NCBI GenBank assembly: GCA_035545735.1
Contig: DASZXS010000019.1
Location: 119,711-183,710, forward strand
Reading direction: 5' to 3'
From: JAJYKC01 sp035545735
Lineage (GTDB): Bacteria; Acidobacteriota; Terriglobia; Bryobacterales; Bryobacteraceae
DNA length: 64,000 bases
A model generated the notes under the pieces. The model saw only the letters and a list, made by a program, of their open reading frames with translations. It made no database searches and was not told the DNA's origin. The first letter of the stretch is position 1. Each line of letters starts with the position of its first letter. The position numbers and the translations under genes are program-made. Shown piece after piece: positions 37,019 to 45,310 of this stretch.

Positions 37019-40000
37019 TTATTCAACAGGCCAGTTCCCGGGAGCGAGTCCATGGAAGATGCGGCCGGGGCAGACGATTCCGTTGTGCGCGGTCCATGCA
37101 TCGACGATTTGGAAGAGCTCTTCCGAATCGGATCGTGCTCGGAGATGGGCAAGCCGGTGGGCGGCGGCCATTCGGAACGGCGTGAGTCCGTACCGCTCGA
37201 GAAGTTGGAGCGAGCGTTCGAGCAACGGCGCCGCCTGGGTAGGATCGGCAAACGATGCGACTCCGGCCGCGAGAAGATGGCTCAGGCCTTCCGACCACTT
37301 CGGGCCATGGCGAAGTATCGCGCGGGCGGCGGAGCGCGCATAGCCGAGGAAGGGCTCAACCGGCTGATTTCGCAGCGCGGCCTGACGGGCCATGGCAAGC
37401 GCGATGCGGCCACGTCCGCAATGCGAAAAAACAAATGTGGTTGCCACAAGGAGCAGGCCGGACTTTTTCAACTGCCCCCAGTGCTCCTCAAGATGCCGCC
37501 AGCCGGTTTCGGGCTGTTCACGATACTGCGAGATGTCGATTTGGGCTAGGAGGCCATTGGCATGCTGGAGGTCAAACTGGTCAGTGGGCCAGGCCGCGAG
37601 GTCACGCTCGAGCTGGCGCTCGGCGGCATCGGGATCGCCGGCCGCAAGATCCAGGATGTAAGCGCATCCCAGGATGCGAAGGCTGATGGAGGCGTAGAGG
37701 TCTCCTCGCATTCCAGCTTCGCGCAGGAGAACGGGCAGGAGACGGCGATTCTCACTCCACTCGCCGCTGAGGCAGCGGGCGACGAACGAGAACGTGCTGG
37801 CGGTGCTGAGCTCCCAGGAGATGCCGTTGCAATCGGCGCGGAAAATCTCCGTGGCGGCATCGCATTCCTGACAGCAGCGCTTCCAACTGCCCTCAAGGTA
37901 AGACACGACACCCGACATCAACTGGACGAAGCCGCGGGCGTGAGGATTGTTGATTCGAGTGGCGATTCCCGAAGCGCGCTCGAGCAGTTGACGGGCTTTG
38001 ACCATGCCCTCCTGGGTGCCCGGTTGACCGAGTTGGGTGGCTTCGCCCGCGAGCGAGAGCGCGGCGCGGTACGGTTCTCCGAATTTGAGGGCCATGAGGG
38101 TAGCGCGAGAGGAAAACTCGGCGCTGGAGATCGGATCGATCATCGACAGGCCGAGAGCCGCGGCGGCGCACAGGTCGAGCCGGAAGAGGTCGCCAGGAAT
38201 GATTTCTGACTCAGGCCGCTCCTGGTAATCGAGTCCGCGAAGCCGGATTCGGAGGCGAAGCGCGCCAATGCAGAGAACTTGGAGTTTTCGATTGGAAGGT
38301 GAATGGATGCCCGATTGACGAAGCGCGTCGCGCAGGAGTGCGCGCCCCTGCCGGATGTAGCCGCTGCGAAGGTACTGGCTGGCGGCGTGACCGTGGAGTC
38401 GGGTGCGTTCGAGTCCCGTGCTGCCAGCGGCGGCTTCGAGGTAAGCGAGGGCTGCTTCGGCGCAGCGGCCCGCGTTCGACAGAGCGTCGCCCAACTCCCG
38501 GCCAATGGGGACCCGTTCCGGCGTTCCCGTGGGCGTGTTTTCGGCGGCGAAACGGAAGAAATGCGCCGCTTTGTTGAACGCCAGCGCCCGGACGGCGCGT
38601 CGGGCGGCCGCCAGCGCGTAGGTCGCGGCGCGGACTGGATCGCCCGCGTCCTGATAACGAACCGCGAGCATCTCCGGGTCCGCGCCATCGGTCTCTTCGA
38701 GCGCGGCGGCGAGTTCCTGATTCCGAAGACGTAAGGCTCCGGCGGGAAGGAATCGCAAGACGGCGGCGCGAATACGATCGTGGTAGACCTCCATTTCGTC
38801 GCGCCCCTGAGCCGTCCGGCTTCGTAGCAGCCTCTGGGATAGAAGGCGGTCGCGCGCGGCCAGTGATTCCGGTTGACCGATGCATTTCTGGAGGACCTCG
38901 AAGCTCAAGGGCTGGCCGGTGACCGCCACGAGTTCGAGCATCCGGCGCTCGGGAGGGGCCAGGACTTCGAAGCGGCTGAGGAGGGCGGTGTCCACGTGGA
39001 ATTGGCCGGCGGCTGCGGCAGCCGTGCCGTTGTCCTCGATCCAGCGCATGATTTCGTGAACGAGAAACGGATCCCCGCCGGACTGTTCGACCACCGCCTG
39101 CAGAACGCGCTCGTCCCGGTGGGCGGAATCGTGGGCCAGGGCGGTTGCCAGCCGCGCCGTGTCGCCGGGCGCGAGGCAGCCCAGGTTGAGATGCCGTTGT
39201 TCGGTAAATGAGGACCGTCCCTCTACCGGAAGAGCGTTGAGGTGCTTGAGCCAGGAAAGGACCTCAATGTCCTCGGACCGGTAGGAAAGGATCAGCAAAA
39301 GCGGAGGCGCGTCGGCGGACTGGGTAAATTCTGTTAGGAACGCAGAGGTGTCGAGGTCGCCCCATTGGAGGTCGTCGATAGCCAGGATGACGCGATGACG
39401 GGCGGCGAGCCTGCCCAGGAGCTCGCGGAGAGCGGCGAAGGCGCGAGCCCGGAGTTCGGTGGAGTCGAGCGGGAGAGCAGAGCGCAGCTCGGTGTGGCGA
39501 ATCTGCCCGAGAACCGGGAACATGCGCAGCAGCAAAGTATAATTGCGCGGCAGGACGGCGCTGATTTCCGCTTGGCCAAGATGGCGGAGATGCTGGGCCA
39601 TGCTGTCGACCAGATCGTCAAGACCCTGAAAGGGCACGGATTCGCTCTGGTAGCAACGGCCGGCGAAAACCAGTGTGAGCGGGTAGGCCGATTTGGCCTG
39701 GCTCAGGAACTCGCGAACCAGCATCGTTTTGCCGACGCCGGAGGGGCCGTGGACGTGCGCGATAACGGGCCGGCCTTCCACCGAGCGGGTAAAGGCGGCT
39801 TGAAGCATCTGGAGTTCGCGGTCCCGGCCGAAGAGCTGCGGCTTATGCGAAGGCTGCGCGGCCTGCGTGCGCGCTGGCGAAGGAGCGGGCGCGGTTCTGC
39901 CCATGCGTCCGGCCGCGGCCATGCGCTCGGCGGGCTCCGGATGGAGCAGGCGCACGCAGAGGGCGTTGAGATCCGCGCTGATACCCGAATCCAGGTCTGC

Positions 40001-40894
40001 CGGAGGGGGAGGCGGGCCGTATTGTTTCTTCTGGAGCAGTTGGTGGGTGGTCCCGCGAAACGGGAGTGAACCTGTGAGCGCTTCGTAGACCATCACACCG
40101 ACGGCGTACCAATCGCTGGCTTCAGAGAGCGGCAGGCCCGAGCCTTGTTCGGGGGACATATATTCCGGCGTGCCGGCGATTGTGGAACTCGCCCCGGCTT
40201 CGTCGTCGAAGTTGTGGACCAGGCCGAAATCGAGAACGCACACGCGTTCATTCGCGACCATCACGTTGGTCGGCTTCAAATCGCGATGGAGAAGTCCCCG
40301 TTCGTGGAGCGCGGTGAGAGCCGCGGCCAGTTGCGGCAGCGCGGAACGAATCCGGCGTTCCCGTTCCTCGAGCGGGTTGACGAACGCCCCCTCGACGATG
40401 CCGGCGTAGCGCAGAAAGTCGACGCCATGGAGATACTCCATGGTGAACATCCACCCGGGCTCTTCCGAAATCAGCTCGTACAGGCCTACAAGATTCGGGT
40501 GCCGCACGTTGCCGAGCTTGCGGAACTCGTTTTTGAACCGGAGGAGGGCCGAAGGACTGCTCCCGCGGAGAATCTTGAGTGCGACGGTCTCTCCGCGGCG
40601 CCTGTCATAGACCTTGTAGACATCCCCAAAACCTCCGGAGCCGACGCAAAAGGCATCGCGGAATCGTCCATTCGCTACCGCGGAAAGGTCGACTTCTATC
40701 TGCTTCCGCGGCGGCGCCGGCTGCCGTTCGGCTTCGAGGAGACAGTGTTCGGCGAGCAGCTTGCGGAGATCGGCGTAGAGCGATTCGTCGCCGCCGCACA
40801 GAGCCTTCAGGGCGTCGGAATCGGAGTCGAGTTCGCGGTCGAATGCCTCGGAAAACAGCTCCTTCAGGCGAACCCAGCGTTCCCGGGAGTTCAT
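37019..40894 (-). CDS. Ser/Thr protein kinase fused to AAA ATPase and TPR-like region
   Basis: A 1291-aa signalling protein. Residues 1-65 are a short helical leader common to acidobacterial kinases. The kinase domain (about 78-330) has the Gly loop VGSGGFGDVYKV, VALK with Lys107, HRDLKPTN (Asp205), DFG (Asp222) and GTPEYMSPEQ; it looks active. An AAA_16-type ATPase follows (about 354-600) with Walker A HGPSGVGKT (382-390) and Walker B ILAIDDLQW. The remaining 650 residues are alanine-rich helical repeats of TPR type. No transmembrane helix is seen, so it is soluble. Its gene starts 6 bp after the ECF sigma factor gene, indicating an operon and likely a kinase-sigma partnership. Confidence 0.92.
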   Translation of the reverse strand: MNSRERWVRLKELFSEAFDRELDSDSDALKALCGGDESLYADLRKLLAEHCLLEAERQPAPPRKQIEVDLSAVANGRFRDAFCVGSGGFGDVYKVYDRRRGETVALKILRGSSPSALLRFKNEFRKLGNVRHPNLVGLYELISEEPGWMFTMEYLHGVDFLRYAGIVEGAFVNPLEERERRIRSALPQLAAALTALHERGLLHRDLKPTNVMVANERVCVLDFGLVHNFDDEAGASSTIAGTPEYMSPEQGSGLPLSEASDWYAVGVMVYEALTGSLPFRGTTHQLLQKKQYGPPPPPADLDSGISADLNALCVRLLHPEPAERMAAAGRMGRTAPAPSPARTQAAQPSHKPQLFGRDRELQMLQAAFTRSVEGRPVIAHVHGPSGVGKTMLVREFLSQAKSAYPLTLVFAGRCYQSESVPFQGLDDLVDSMAQHLRHLGQAEISAVLPRNYTLLLRMFPVLGQIRHTELRSALPLDSTELRARAFAALRELLGRLAARHRVILAIDDLQWGDLDTSAFLTEFTQSADAPPLLLILSYRSEDIEVLSWLKHLNALPVEGRSSFTEQRHLNLGCLAPGDTARLATALAHDSAHRDERVLQAVVEQSGGDPFLVHEIMRWIEDNGTAAAAAGQFHVDTALLSRFEVLAPPERRMLELVAVTGQPLSFEVLQKCIGQPESLAARDRLLSQRLLRSRTAQGRDEMEVYHDRIRAAVLRFLPAGALRLRNQELAAALEETDGADPEMLAVRYQDAGDPVRAATYALAAARRAVRALAFNKAAHFFRFAAENTPTGTPERVPIGRELGDALSNAGRCAEAALAYLEAAAGSTGLERTRLHGHAASQYLRSGYIRQGRALLRDALRQSGIHSPSNRKLQVLCIGALRLRIRLRGLDYQERPESEIIPGDLFRLDLCAAAALGLSMIDPISSAEFSSRATLMALKFGEPYRAALSLAGEATQLGQPGTQEGMVKARQLLERASGIATRINNPHARGFVQLMSGVVSYLEGSWKRCCQECDAATEIFRADCNGISWELSTASTFSFVARCLSGEWSENRRLLPVLLREAGMRGDLYASISLRILGCAYILDLAAGDPDAAERQLERDLAAWPTDQFDLQHANGLLAQIDISQYREQPETGWRHLEEHWGQLKKSGLLLVATTFVFSHCGRGRIALAMARQAALRNQPVEPFLGYARSAARAILRHGPKWSEGLSHLLAAGVASFADPTQAAPLLERSLQLLERYGLTPFRMAAAHRLAHLRARSDSEELFQIVDAWTAHNGIVCPGRIFHGLAPGNWPVE

Positions 40895-40900
40895 ACCAGG

Positions 40901-41503
40901 TCAGACCGCGAGCGGTTCTGTTGGCGGCGATCCGTCCGGCGGCTGATTGAGCAAACTCGAAAGCCAGGCCCGCGCCATTTGCCAGTCGCGTTTCACGGTA
41001 CGTTCTGCGATATCGAGCATGGACGCCGTCTCCTCTATGGTGAGCCCGGCAAAGAAGCGAAGGCGGACGATTTCGGCCTGGCGCGGATCGTGTTGAGCCA
41101 GGCGGTCGAGCGCTTCGTCCAGGATGAGGAATTCAGCCGGATGATCGTTGGAGTGAACGAAACACTTGTCGATATCGACGCGCTGGTTTGGTGAGGGACG
41201 GCGCTGGGCATTGCGGGCGCGCGCATGGTCGACAAGGATACGGCGCATGGTGACCGACACGACGGAGAACAAGTGCTTGCGATCCTGCCAATCGATGCTC
41301 GGGTCGATTTTCAGGCGGAGATAAAGTTCGTTGACCAGGGCGGTGGGCTGGAGGGTGTGCTCCGGGCGTTCAGCCTGAAGGTGTTGGCGGGCGATGCGAT
41401 GGAACTGGTCATAGACGAGAGCCAGCAACTCGCCTTGCGCTTGGTCGTCTCCGGCGCGGATTCGACGCAGCAGGACAGTAATTTGGCCGATATTCTCGTC
41501 CAT
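40901..41503 (-). CDS. ECF-type RNA polymerase sigma factor (TIGR02999-like)
   Basis: A 200-aa sigma factor with region 2 around ELLALVYDQFHRIARQHLQ...TALVNELYLRL and the DRKHLFSVVSVTMRRILVDHARAR block that is typical of the TIGR02999 group common in Acidobacteria and Planctomycetes. Region 4 is IVRLRFFAGLTIEETASMLDIAERTVKRDW. It directs RNA polymerase to its own promoter set. No anti-sigma factor is encoded nearby; instead the Ser/Thr kinase gene follows after 6 bp, consistent with control by phosphorylation as known for some ECF groups. The ribosome site GGGAGGGAG lies just before the ATG. Confidence 0.93.
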   Translation of the reverse strand: MDENIGQITVLLRRIRAGDDQAQGELLALVYDQFHRIARQHLQAERPEHTLQPTALVNELYLRLKIDPSIDWQDRKHLFSVVSVTMRRILVDHARARNAQRRPSPNQRVDIDKCFVHSNDHPAEFLILDEALDRLAQHDPRQAEIVRLRFFAGLTIEETASMLDIAERTVKRDWQMARAWLSSLLNQPPDGSPPTEPLAV

Positions 41504-41589
41504 CGCTACTCCCTCCCGAAAAAGGTTGCACCATTATCGCTTTTTCTCCGCTAAAAGGACACCGGTTTTAGGGAACGCAAGCAACGGAA

Positions 41590-41799
41590 ATGCGATGCCA
41601 GGGAGATGCGTGCGCGGCGGTTGAGATGAGTTGGGACGCCGATCTGGGTGAATACTGTTTTCGCAATCGTTCTTCGCAAGCCGTGGAGCTGATCCTGGGT
41701 GTGTGGGAGGGAGAGGTTCGCTTCAGGCTGGAGCCAGGGGCGGCACAATACATTGGACTGCGAAGTTTCGAATACCCATATTCGGCATTTTTCATTTGA
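41590..41799 (+). CDS. Small protein of unknown function
   Basis: A 69-aa reading frame with a plausible soluble protein composition: MRCQGDACAAVEMSWDAD..., then YCFRNRSSQAVELILG and FRLEPGAAQYIGLRSFEYPY. The pattern of alternating beta-strand residues suggests a small all-beta fold. An internal ATG at residue 13 could be the true start. There is no strong ribosome site and no family recognised. Confidence 0.45.
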   Translation: MRCQGDACAAVEMSWDADLGEYCFRNRSSQAVELILGVWEGEVRFRLEPGAAQYIGLRSFEYPYSAFFI

Positions 41800-41975
41800 G
41801 GCGCAGCGTCTCGGCCTTGCGGAAATTACCGGGCTGCTGGCCACCGTGCACGAGAAATACGATCGCGTCGCCAGGCACGGCGAGGATTCACCGCAAATTT
41901 GCCCAATCGAAACAATAACTTCCGCAGCCATCCTCAACCGGGTGCGTTACCCTTCTGCCAGGAAATTTCATTCCA

Positions 41976-42551
41976 ATGGCCACCATTCTGCAATTCGAGG
42001 CAAATCAAAAAAACGCTCGCCGCTCCACCGGACCGAAAACCGGATCCGGCAAAGCCGTCTCGGCGAGGAACGCGCTCCGGCACGGCCTGGCTTCCGGCAT
42101 GCTCATCGCCCCCTGGGAGTGCCGCGAGGATTACGACGCGCTGCTGGCCGAACTCTTCGAAGAATACCGGCCCGCCACCCCTACCGAAACCATCCTGGTC
42201 CACCAGATGGCGCAGCACCACTGGCTGGCCCAGCGCGCGATCGTCCTGCAGCAGCAGGCCCTCCAGGGCGGGCAGGACCTCACCGATATCGCGAAAAAGC
42301 TGGACTTGCTCGTACGCTATCAGACCAGCAACGAGCGCGCCTTTCACAAATCCCGGGCAACGCTCGCAAACCTAAAGAACGACGGGACAAACCATCAAAT
42401 TGGGTTCGTTTCGCAAAAGGTCGTGGCACTAAAAGCCACTCAGCCGCCGCCCGCCGCCGGGCCGCTCTCCGCCGGCACCGAAACGCCGCTAAAATTCGCC
42501 GCGGCCTCCCAGGCGGCGCCGGCCGGCGGACCCGCGGATCACGGCTTGTGA
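41976..42551 (+). CDS. Conserved acidobacterial hypothetical protein (STGPKTxxGK type)
   Basis: A 191-aa protein of a type often seen in many copies in acidobacterial genomes. It opens with NQKNARRSTGPKTGSGKAVSARNALRHGL, reminiscent of a small DNA-associated or transposition-related motif, then has a helical section (EEYRPATPTETILVHQMAQHHWLAQR) and a low-complexity Pro/Ala-rich tail. Function unknown. AGGAA lies upstream of the ATG. Its last 13 bp overlap the convergent oxidoreductase gene. Confidence 0.72.
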   Translation: MATILQFEANQKNARRSTGPKTGSGKAVSARNALRHGLASGMLIAPWECREDYDALLAELFEEYRPATPTETILVHQMAQHHWLAQRAIVLQQQALQGGQDLTDIAKKLDLLVRYQTSNERAFHKSRATLANLKNDGTNHQIGFVSQKVVALKATQPPPAAGPLSAGTETPLKFAAASQAAPAGGPADHGL

Positions 42552-43921
42552 ATCTCTTTCGCGACCTCCACGGCCTTCGTGGTCACATAATACTTCGCGA
42601 GTAGGTTCGGCGCCTCCCAGGACGGCATCGTTTGGGGATCGTGGATATATCCGAGAAACCGGTCCACCAGGCGCGCGAAACTGCCGTTATCGCGGGCGCG
42701 CAGCCCATTCGGAATCACCACGCGAATCCGTCCGTCCGCCTCATCGCGGAGCGAGAGACCCGGATAGCGGGAATTCATCGCCCTCAAACGCTCGCGCAGA
42801 GCGGTGAGCAATTGCTCGCGATCCGCGGCCGGATTGGGAATCACCTCCACTTCGGGAGTGTAATGTTCCGCCGCGCCCGCGCCCAGGCGGATCGTCGCGC
42901 GGCCCCCGCGATAGACCGCCAGGTAGGAATCGCCCGCCCCTTTCGGCGCTTCGTATTCCCACTGCGAGCTGGCGCGCACGTGAACTCCGCGAACGGTAAA
43001 GAGCACCGTGTTGTTGTCGTAATACTCCAGCCGGTCCCCGCGCACCGCGTCGCGCACGAATTCCGGCCAGGCCTTTTCGCCGGTAACCTGCTCGAACTGG
43101 CTCCTCGTCAGAACCGTAGGGCTGCGGGTGGCGGCCAGCACCCGAATATCGGTTTTGTAGTCGATGGGGCTGTCGGCGAACAAGGTCCAGAACGCCAGAT
43201 CCACCAGGTGCGTCCCAACATCGGCGATGCCTTCTCCCTGCTGCCGGATGTCGAAAAACCACGCCGGACGGTGGCTCCGCTCGCCGCGGCTGTATTTCAA
43301 GAGGGCGTGCAGGTTCTCGAGTCTCACCGCGGGGTCCGATGCGCTTCCCTTCTCCACGGCGCCGAAAACCCGGGGGTCGCTCACCAGCGCCCGCTGAATC
43401 TCATAGGCGACGCTGAATCGCAGCGTCATGCAATCATAGGCCACCACTTTGTCCCGTCTCGCCAGCCTCAACGCCTCTTCGAGTTTCGGGAAATCTTGAA
43501 AATCGACGATCCACGGCTTGTCGGCCAGAACATTTTGCCCCGCGCGGATACTGGCCAGAATATAGTCGATCTTCCCCTTGTTCCTCCCGGACACTGCCAC
43601 CACGTTGCCGGGTGGTTCCTTCAGCATTCGCTCCAGATAATCCGGCCCCGCGTAAACGGAGTAAGACCAGTGAGCCGGATCGGCCGCGCGGTGATTATAA
43701 AAGAAGACTCGATCCAGAAACGACAGCAGATCCGGCCCGGCGGGCGCGTAGATGTGTGCCTCCGGAGAAAAGCCGGGGAGCATCCTCGCAAAAACGCCGG
43801 CGGCATGAGAATGCCCGGGATCGAGCGAGATCAACCTCAATTCGCCGCCCATAAGGGGCCGGGAAAACGCCAGTGCGGCGCACAACGCCAGTCCGCGAAG
43901 AGCTCTATTTGTCCGCGTCAT
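42539..43921 (-). CDS. Exported Gfo/Idh/MocA-type oxidoreductase (putative oxidoreductase C-terminal domain)
   Basis: A 460-aa protein with a signal peptide (RALRGLALCAALAFSRPLMGG). The Rossmann-type N-terminal half includes the ADKPW block (about 132-136) that carries the conserved lysine of Gfo/Idh/MocA enzymes, and the C-terminal half (WFFDIRQQGEGIADVGTHLVDL) matches the putative oxidoreductase C-terminal domain family. Members oxidise or reduce sugars using NAD(P). A nucleotide-cofactor enzyme with an export signal is unusual outside Acidobacteria, Planctomycetes and Bacteroidetes. It starts directly at the stop of the aminotransferase gene (43922), so the two form an operon. Confidence 0.85.
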   Translation of the reverse strand: MTRTNRALRGLALCAALAFSRPLMGGELRLISLDPGHSHAAGVFARMLPGFSPEAHIYAPAGPDLLSFLDRVFFYNHRAADPAHWSYSVYAGPDYLERMLKEPPGNVVAVSGRNKGKIDYILASIRAGQNVLADKPWIVDFQDFPKLEEALRLARRDKVVAYDCMTLRFSVAYEIQRALVSDPRVFGAVEKGSASDPAVRLENLHALLKYSRGERSHRPAWFFDIRQQGEGIADVGTHLVDLAFWTLFADSPIDYKTDIRVLAATRSPTVLTRSQFEQVTGEKAWPEFVRDAVRGDRLEYYDNNTVLFTVRGVHVRASSQWEYEAPKGAGDSYLAVYRGGRATIRLGAGAAEHYTPEVEVIPNPAADREQLLTALRERLRAMNSRYPGLSLRDEADGRIRVVIPNGLRARDNGSFARLVDRFLGYIHDPQTMPSWEAPNLLAKYYVTTKAVEVAKEIHKP

Positions 43922-45286
43922 CTATGATTTTCGTAAGTCTCCCGCGTGCCGCTGTATCTTCCGGACGGCGGCCGCGATCTGATCCATATCGCGGCGCGGG
44001 CCGAGCAGCATGTTCTGCGTGAACCACACGGCTTCTTCGCAAAGGCGGTCATTCGCCGGACAGTGATTGTTCTCCTTCCACGCCGCCAGACGCTCCCGGC
44101 CGTAGATCCTCTGAAATCCCGGCTTGGCGAGAGTATTTTCGAGAAACGGTTCTTTGTTCAGTGGAGTGTAGCCCTGGGCGCCCGGAATACCTTCCGCCCG
44201 GAGAGCCTTCAGAAATGCCGGACGCGGCAAACCGCCGAAGCGCTCCGCGTCATACCGCAGCATGTACAGGTGATAGGCGTTGCGTGTGCAGCCTTCGTAC
44301 ATCCTGGCCGGGCGAATGCCGGGGATTTCACTCAACATGCCGGTGAGATACAGCGCATTCTCGGTGCGCTTCTTCGATTGCGCTTCGAGGCGCGTCATCT
44401 GCGTCGACAGCAGGGCGGCCTGGAATTCCGTCATCCGCAGGTTCAAGCCGCAGTGCGCATACGTGAAGTCGTCCCCATTGTGGCCGGAGCCCCGGCTGTT
44501 GTTGTGGAACGCGAAGCATCGGTCGCGGAATTCCTCGCTCGCGGTAAGGATCGCCCCGCCTTCGCCCGCGTTCAGATTCTTGCTGGCCTGAAAGCTGAAG
44601 CAGCCCGCGGTTCCAAACGCGCCCGTCCGGTGGCCGCGCCACTCGGCCAGATGGGACTGGCAGCTATCTTCGAGGAGCGGCAGGTTGTGCTTCTTCGCCA
44701 CGGCCCGCACCGCGTCCACGTCGAACGTGGCGCCGCCCAGATGCACCGCGAGGATGGCGCGGGTTCTCCCGGTGATGGCGGCCTCGATTTTCCGCGCGTC
44801 GATTTGGAAAGTCTCCGGATCGGTATCCACAAACACCGGCAGGGCGTGGCACATCAGAATCACATTGACGCAGGCGACGAAGGTGTAGGGAGGCACCAGA
44901 ACTTCATCGCCTGGTCCGATGCCCATCACGTTCAATGCCGTGAACAGAGCCGCCGTGCCGCTGGAGGTCGCAAGACAATGCGGTGCGCTCATGAGCGTGG
45001 CGAACTGCTGCTCGAACTTCAGCACCTTCTTGCCGGTGCCGCGGCCCCACTCGCCGCTTCGAACCACCGCGGACAGCGCGTTCTCATCGAGCGGGTCTTC
45101 CACCGGCCAGCCGGGGAACGCGTTGGATTTCACGGGGGAACCGCCCAGCAGTGCCGGCTTTCCGGTGTCCACGGCGGTCTGCGCCAGAGCCAGCCCGGCG
45201 CCGGAAGCGGCCGCCAGCGGCGCCGCCCCGAGAAGGCTGCGGCGGCTGATTCGATTTGCTTTTTCGTCATCGCTGAACCCGGTCAT
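43922..45286 (-). CDS. Tat-exported DegT/DnrJ/EryC1/StrS-type aminotransferase
   Basis: The ATG at 45286 gives 454 aa with a twin-arginine signal RISRRSLLG (12-20) and a hydrophobic core ending near ALAQ (36). The mature protein is a DegT-family sugar aminotransferase fold with SSGTAAL (108-114), DSCQSH (207-212) and the PLP-binding Lys236 in FQASKNLNAGEGG. Tat export fits a protein that must fold around PLP in the cytoplasm. It lies upstream of an exported oxidoreductase and 24 bp from the divergent start of a ceramidase-type gene. The substrate is not known, and nucleotide sugars are not expected outside the cytoplasm. Longer in-frame starts upstream lie inside the divergent gene and are rejected. 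Confidence 0.87.
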   Translation of the reverse strand: MTGFSDDEKANRISRRSLLGAAPLAAASGAGLALAQTAVDTGKPALLGGSPVKSNAFPGWPVEDPLDENALSAVVRSGEWGRGTGKKVLKFEQQFATLMSAPHCLATSSGTAALFTALNVMGIGPGDEVLVPPYTFVACVNVILMCHALPVFVDTDPETFQIDARKIEAAITGRTRAILAVHLGGATFDVDAVRAVAKKHNLPLLEDSCQSHLAEWRGHRTGAFGTAGCFSFQASKNLNAGEGGAILTASEEFRDRCFAFHNNSRGSGHNGDDFTYAHCGLNLRMTEFQAALLSTQMTRLEAQSKKRTENALYLTGMLSEIPGIRPARMYEGCTRNAYHLYMLRYDAERFGGLPRPAFLKALRAEGIPGAQGYTPLNKEPFLENTLAKPGFQRIYGRERLAAWKENNHCPANDRLCEEAVWFTQNMLLGPRRDMDQIAAAVRKIQRHAGDLRKS

Positions 45287-45310
45287 AGTACAATTCTCCG
45301 CATCCTGAGT

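Noticed and set aside
41699..42604. 301-aa plus-strand frame overlapping the 191-aa conserved hypothetical
   Set aside because: Composition is arginine/proline/histidine-rich and typical of an out-of-frame shadow; the other frame matches a recurring acidobacterial protein.
43946..45310. Open plus-strand frame leading into the ceramidase-type gene
   Set aside because: It is antisense to the well-supported aminotransferase; the signal peptide at 45311 marks the real start.
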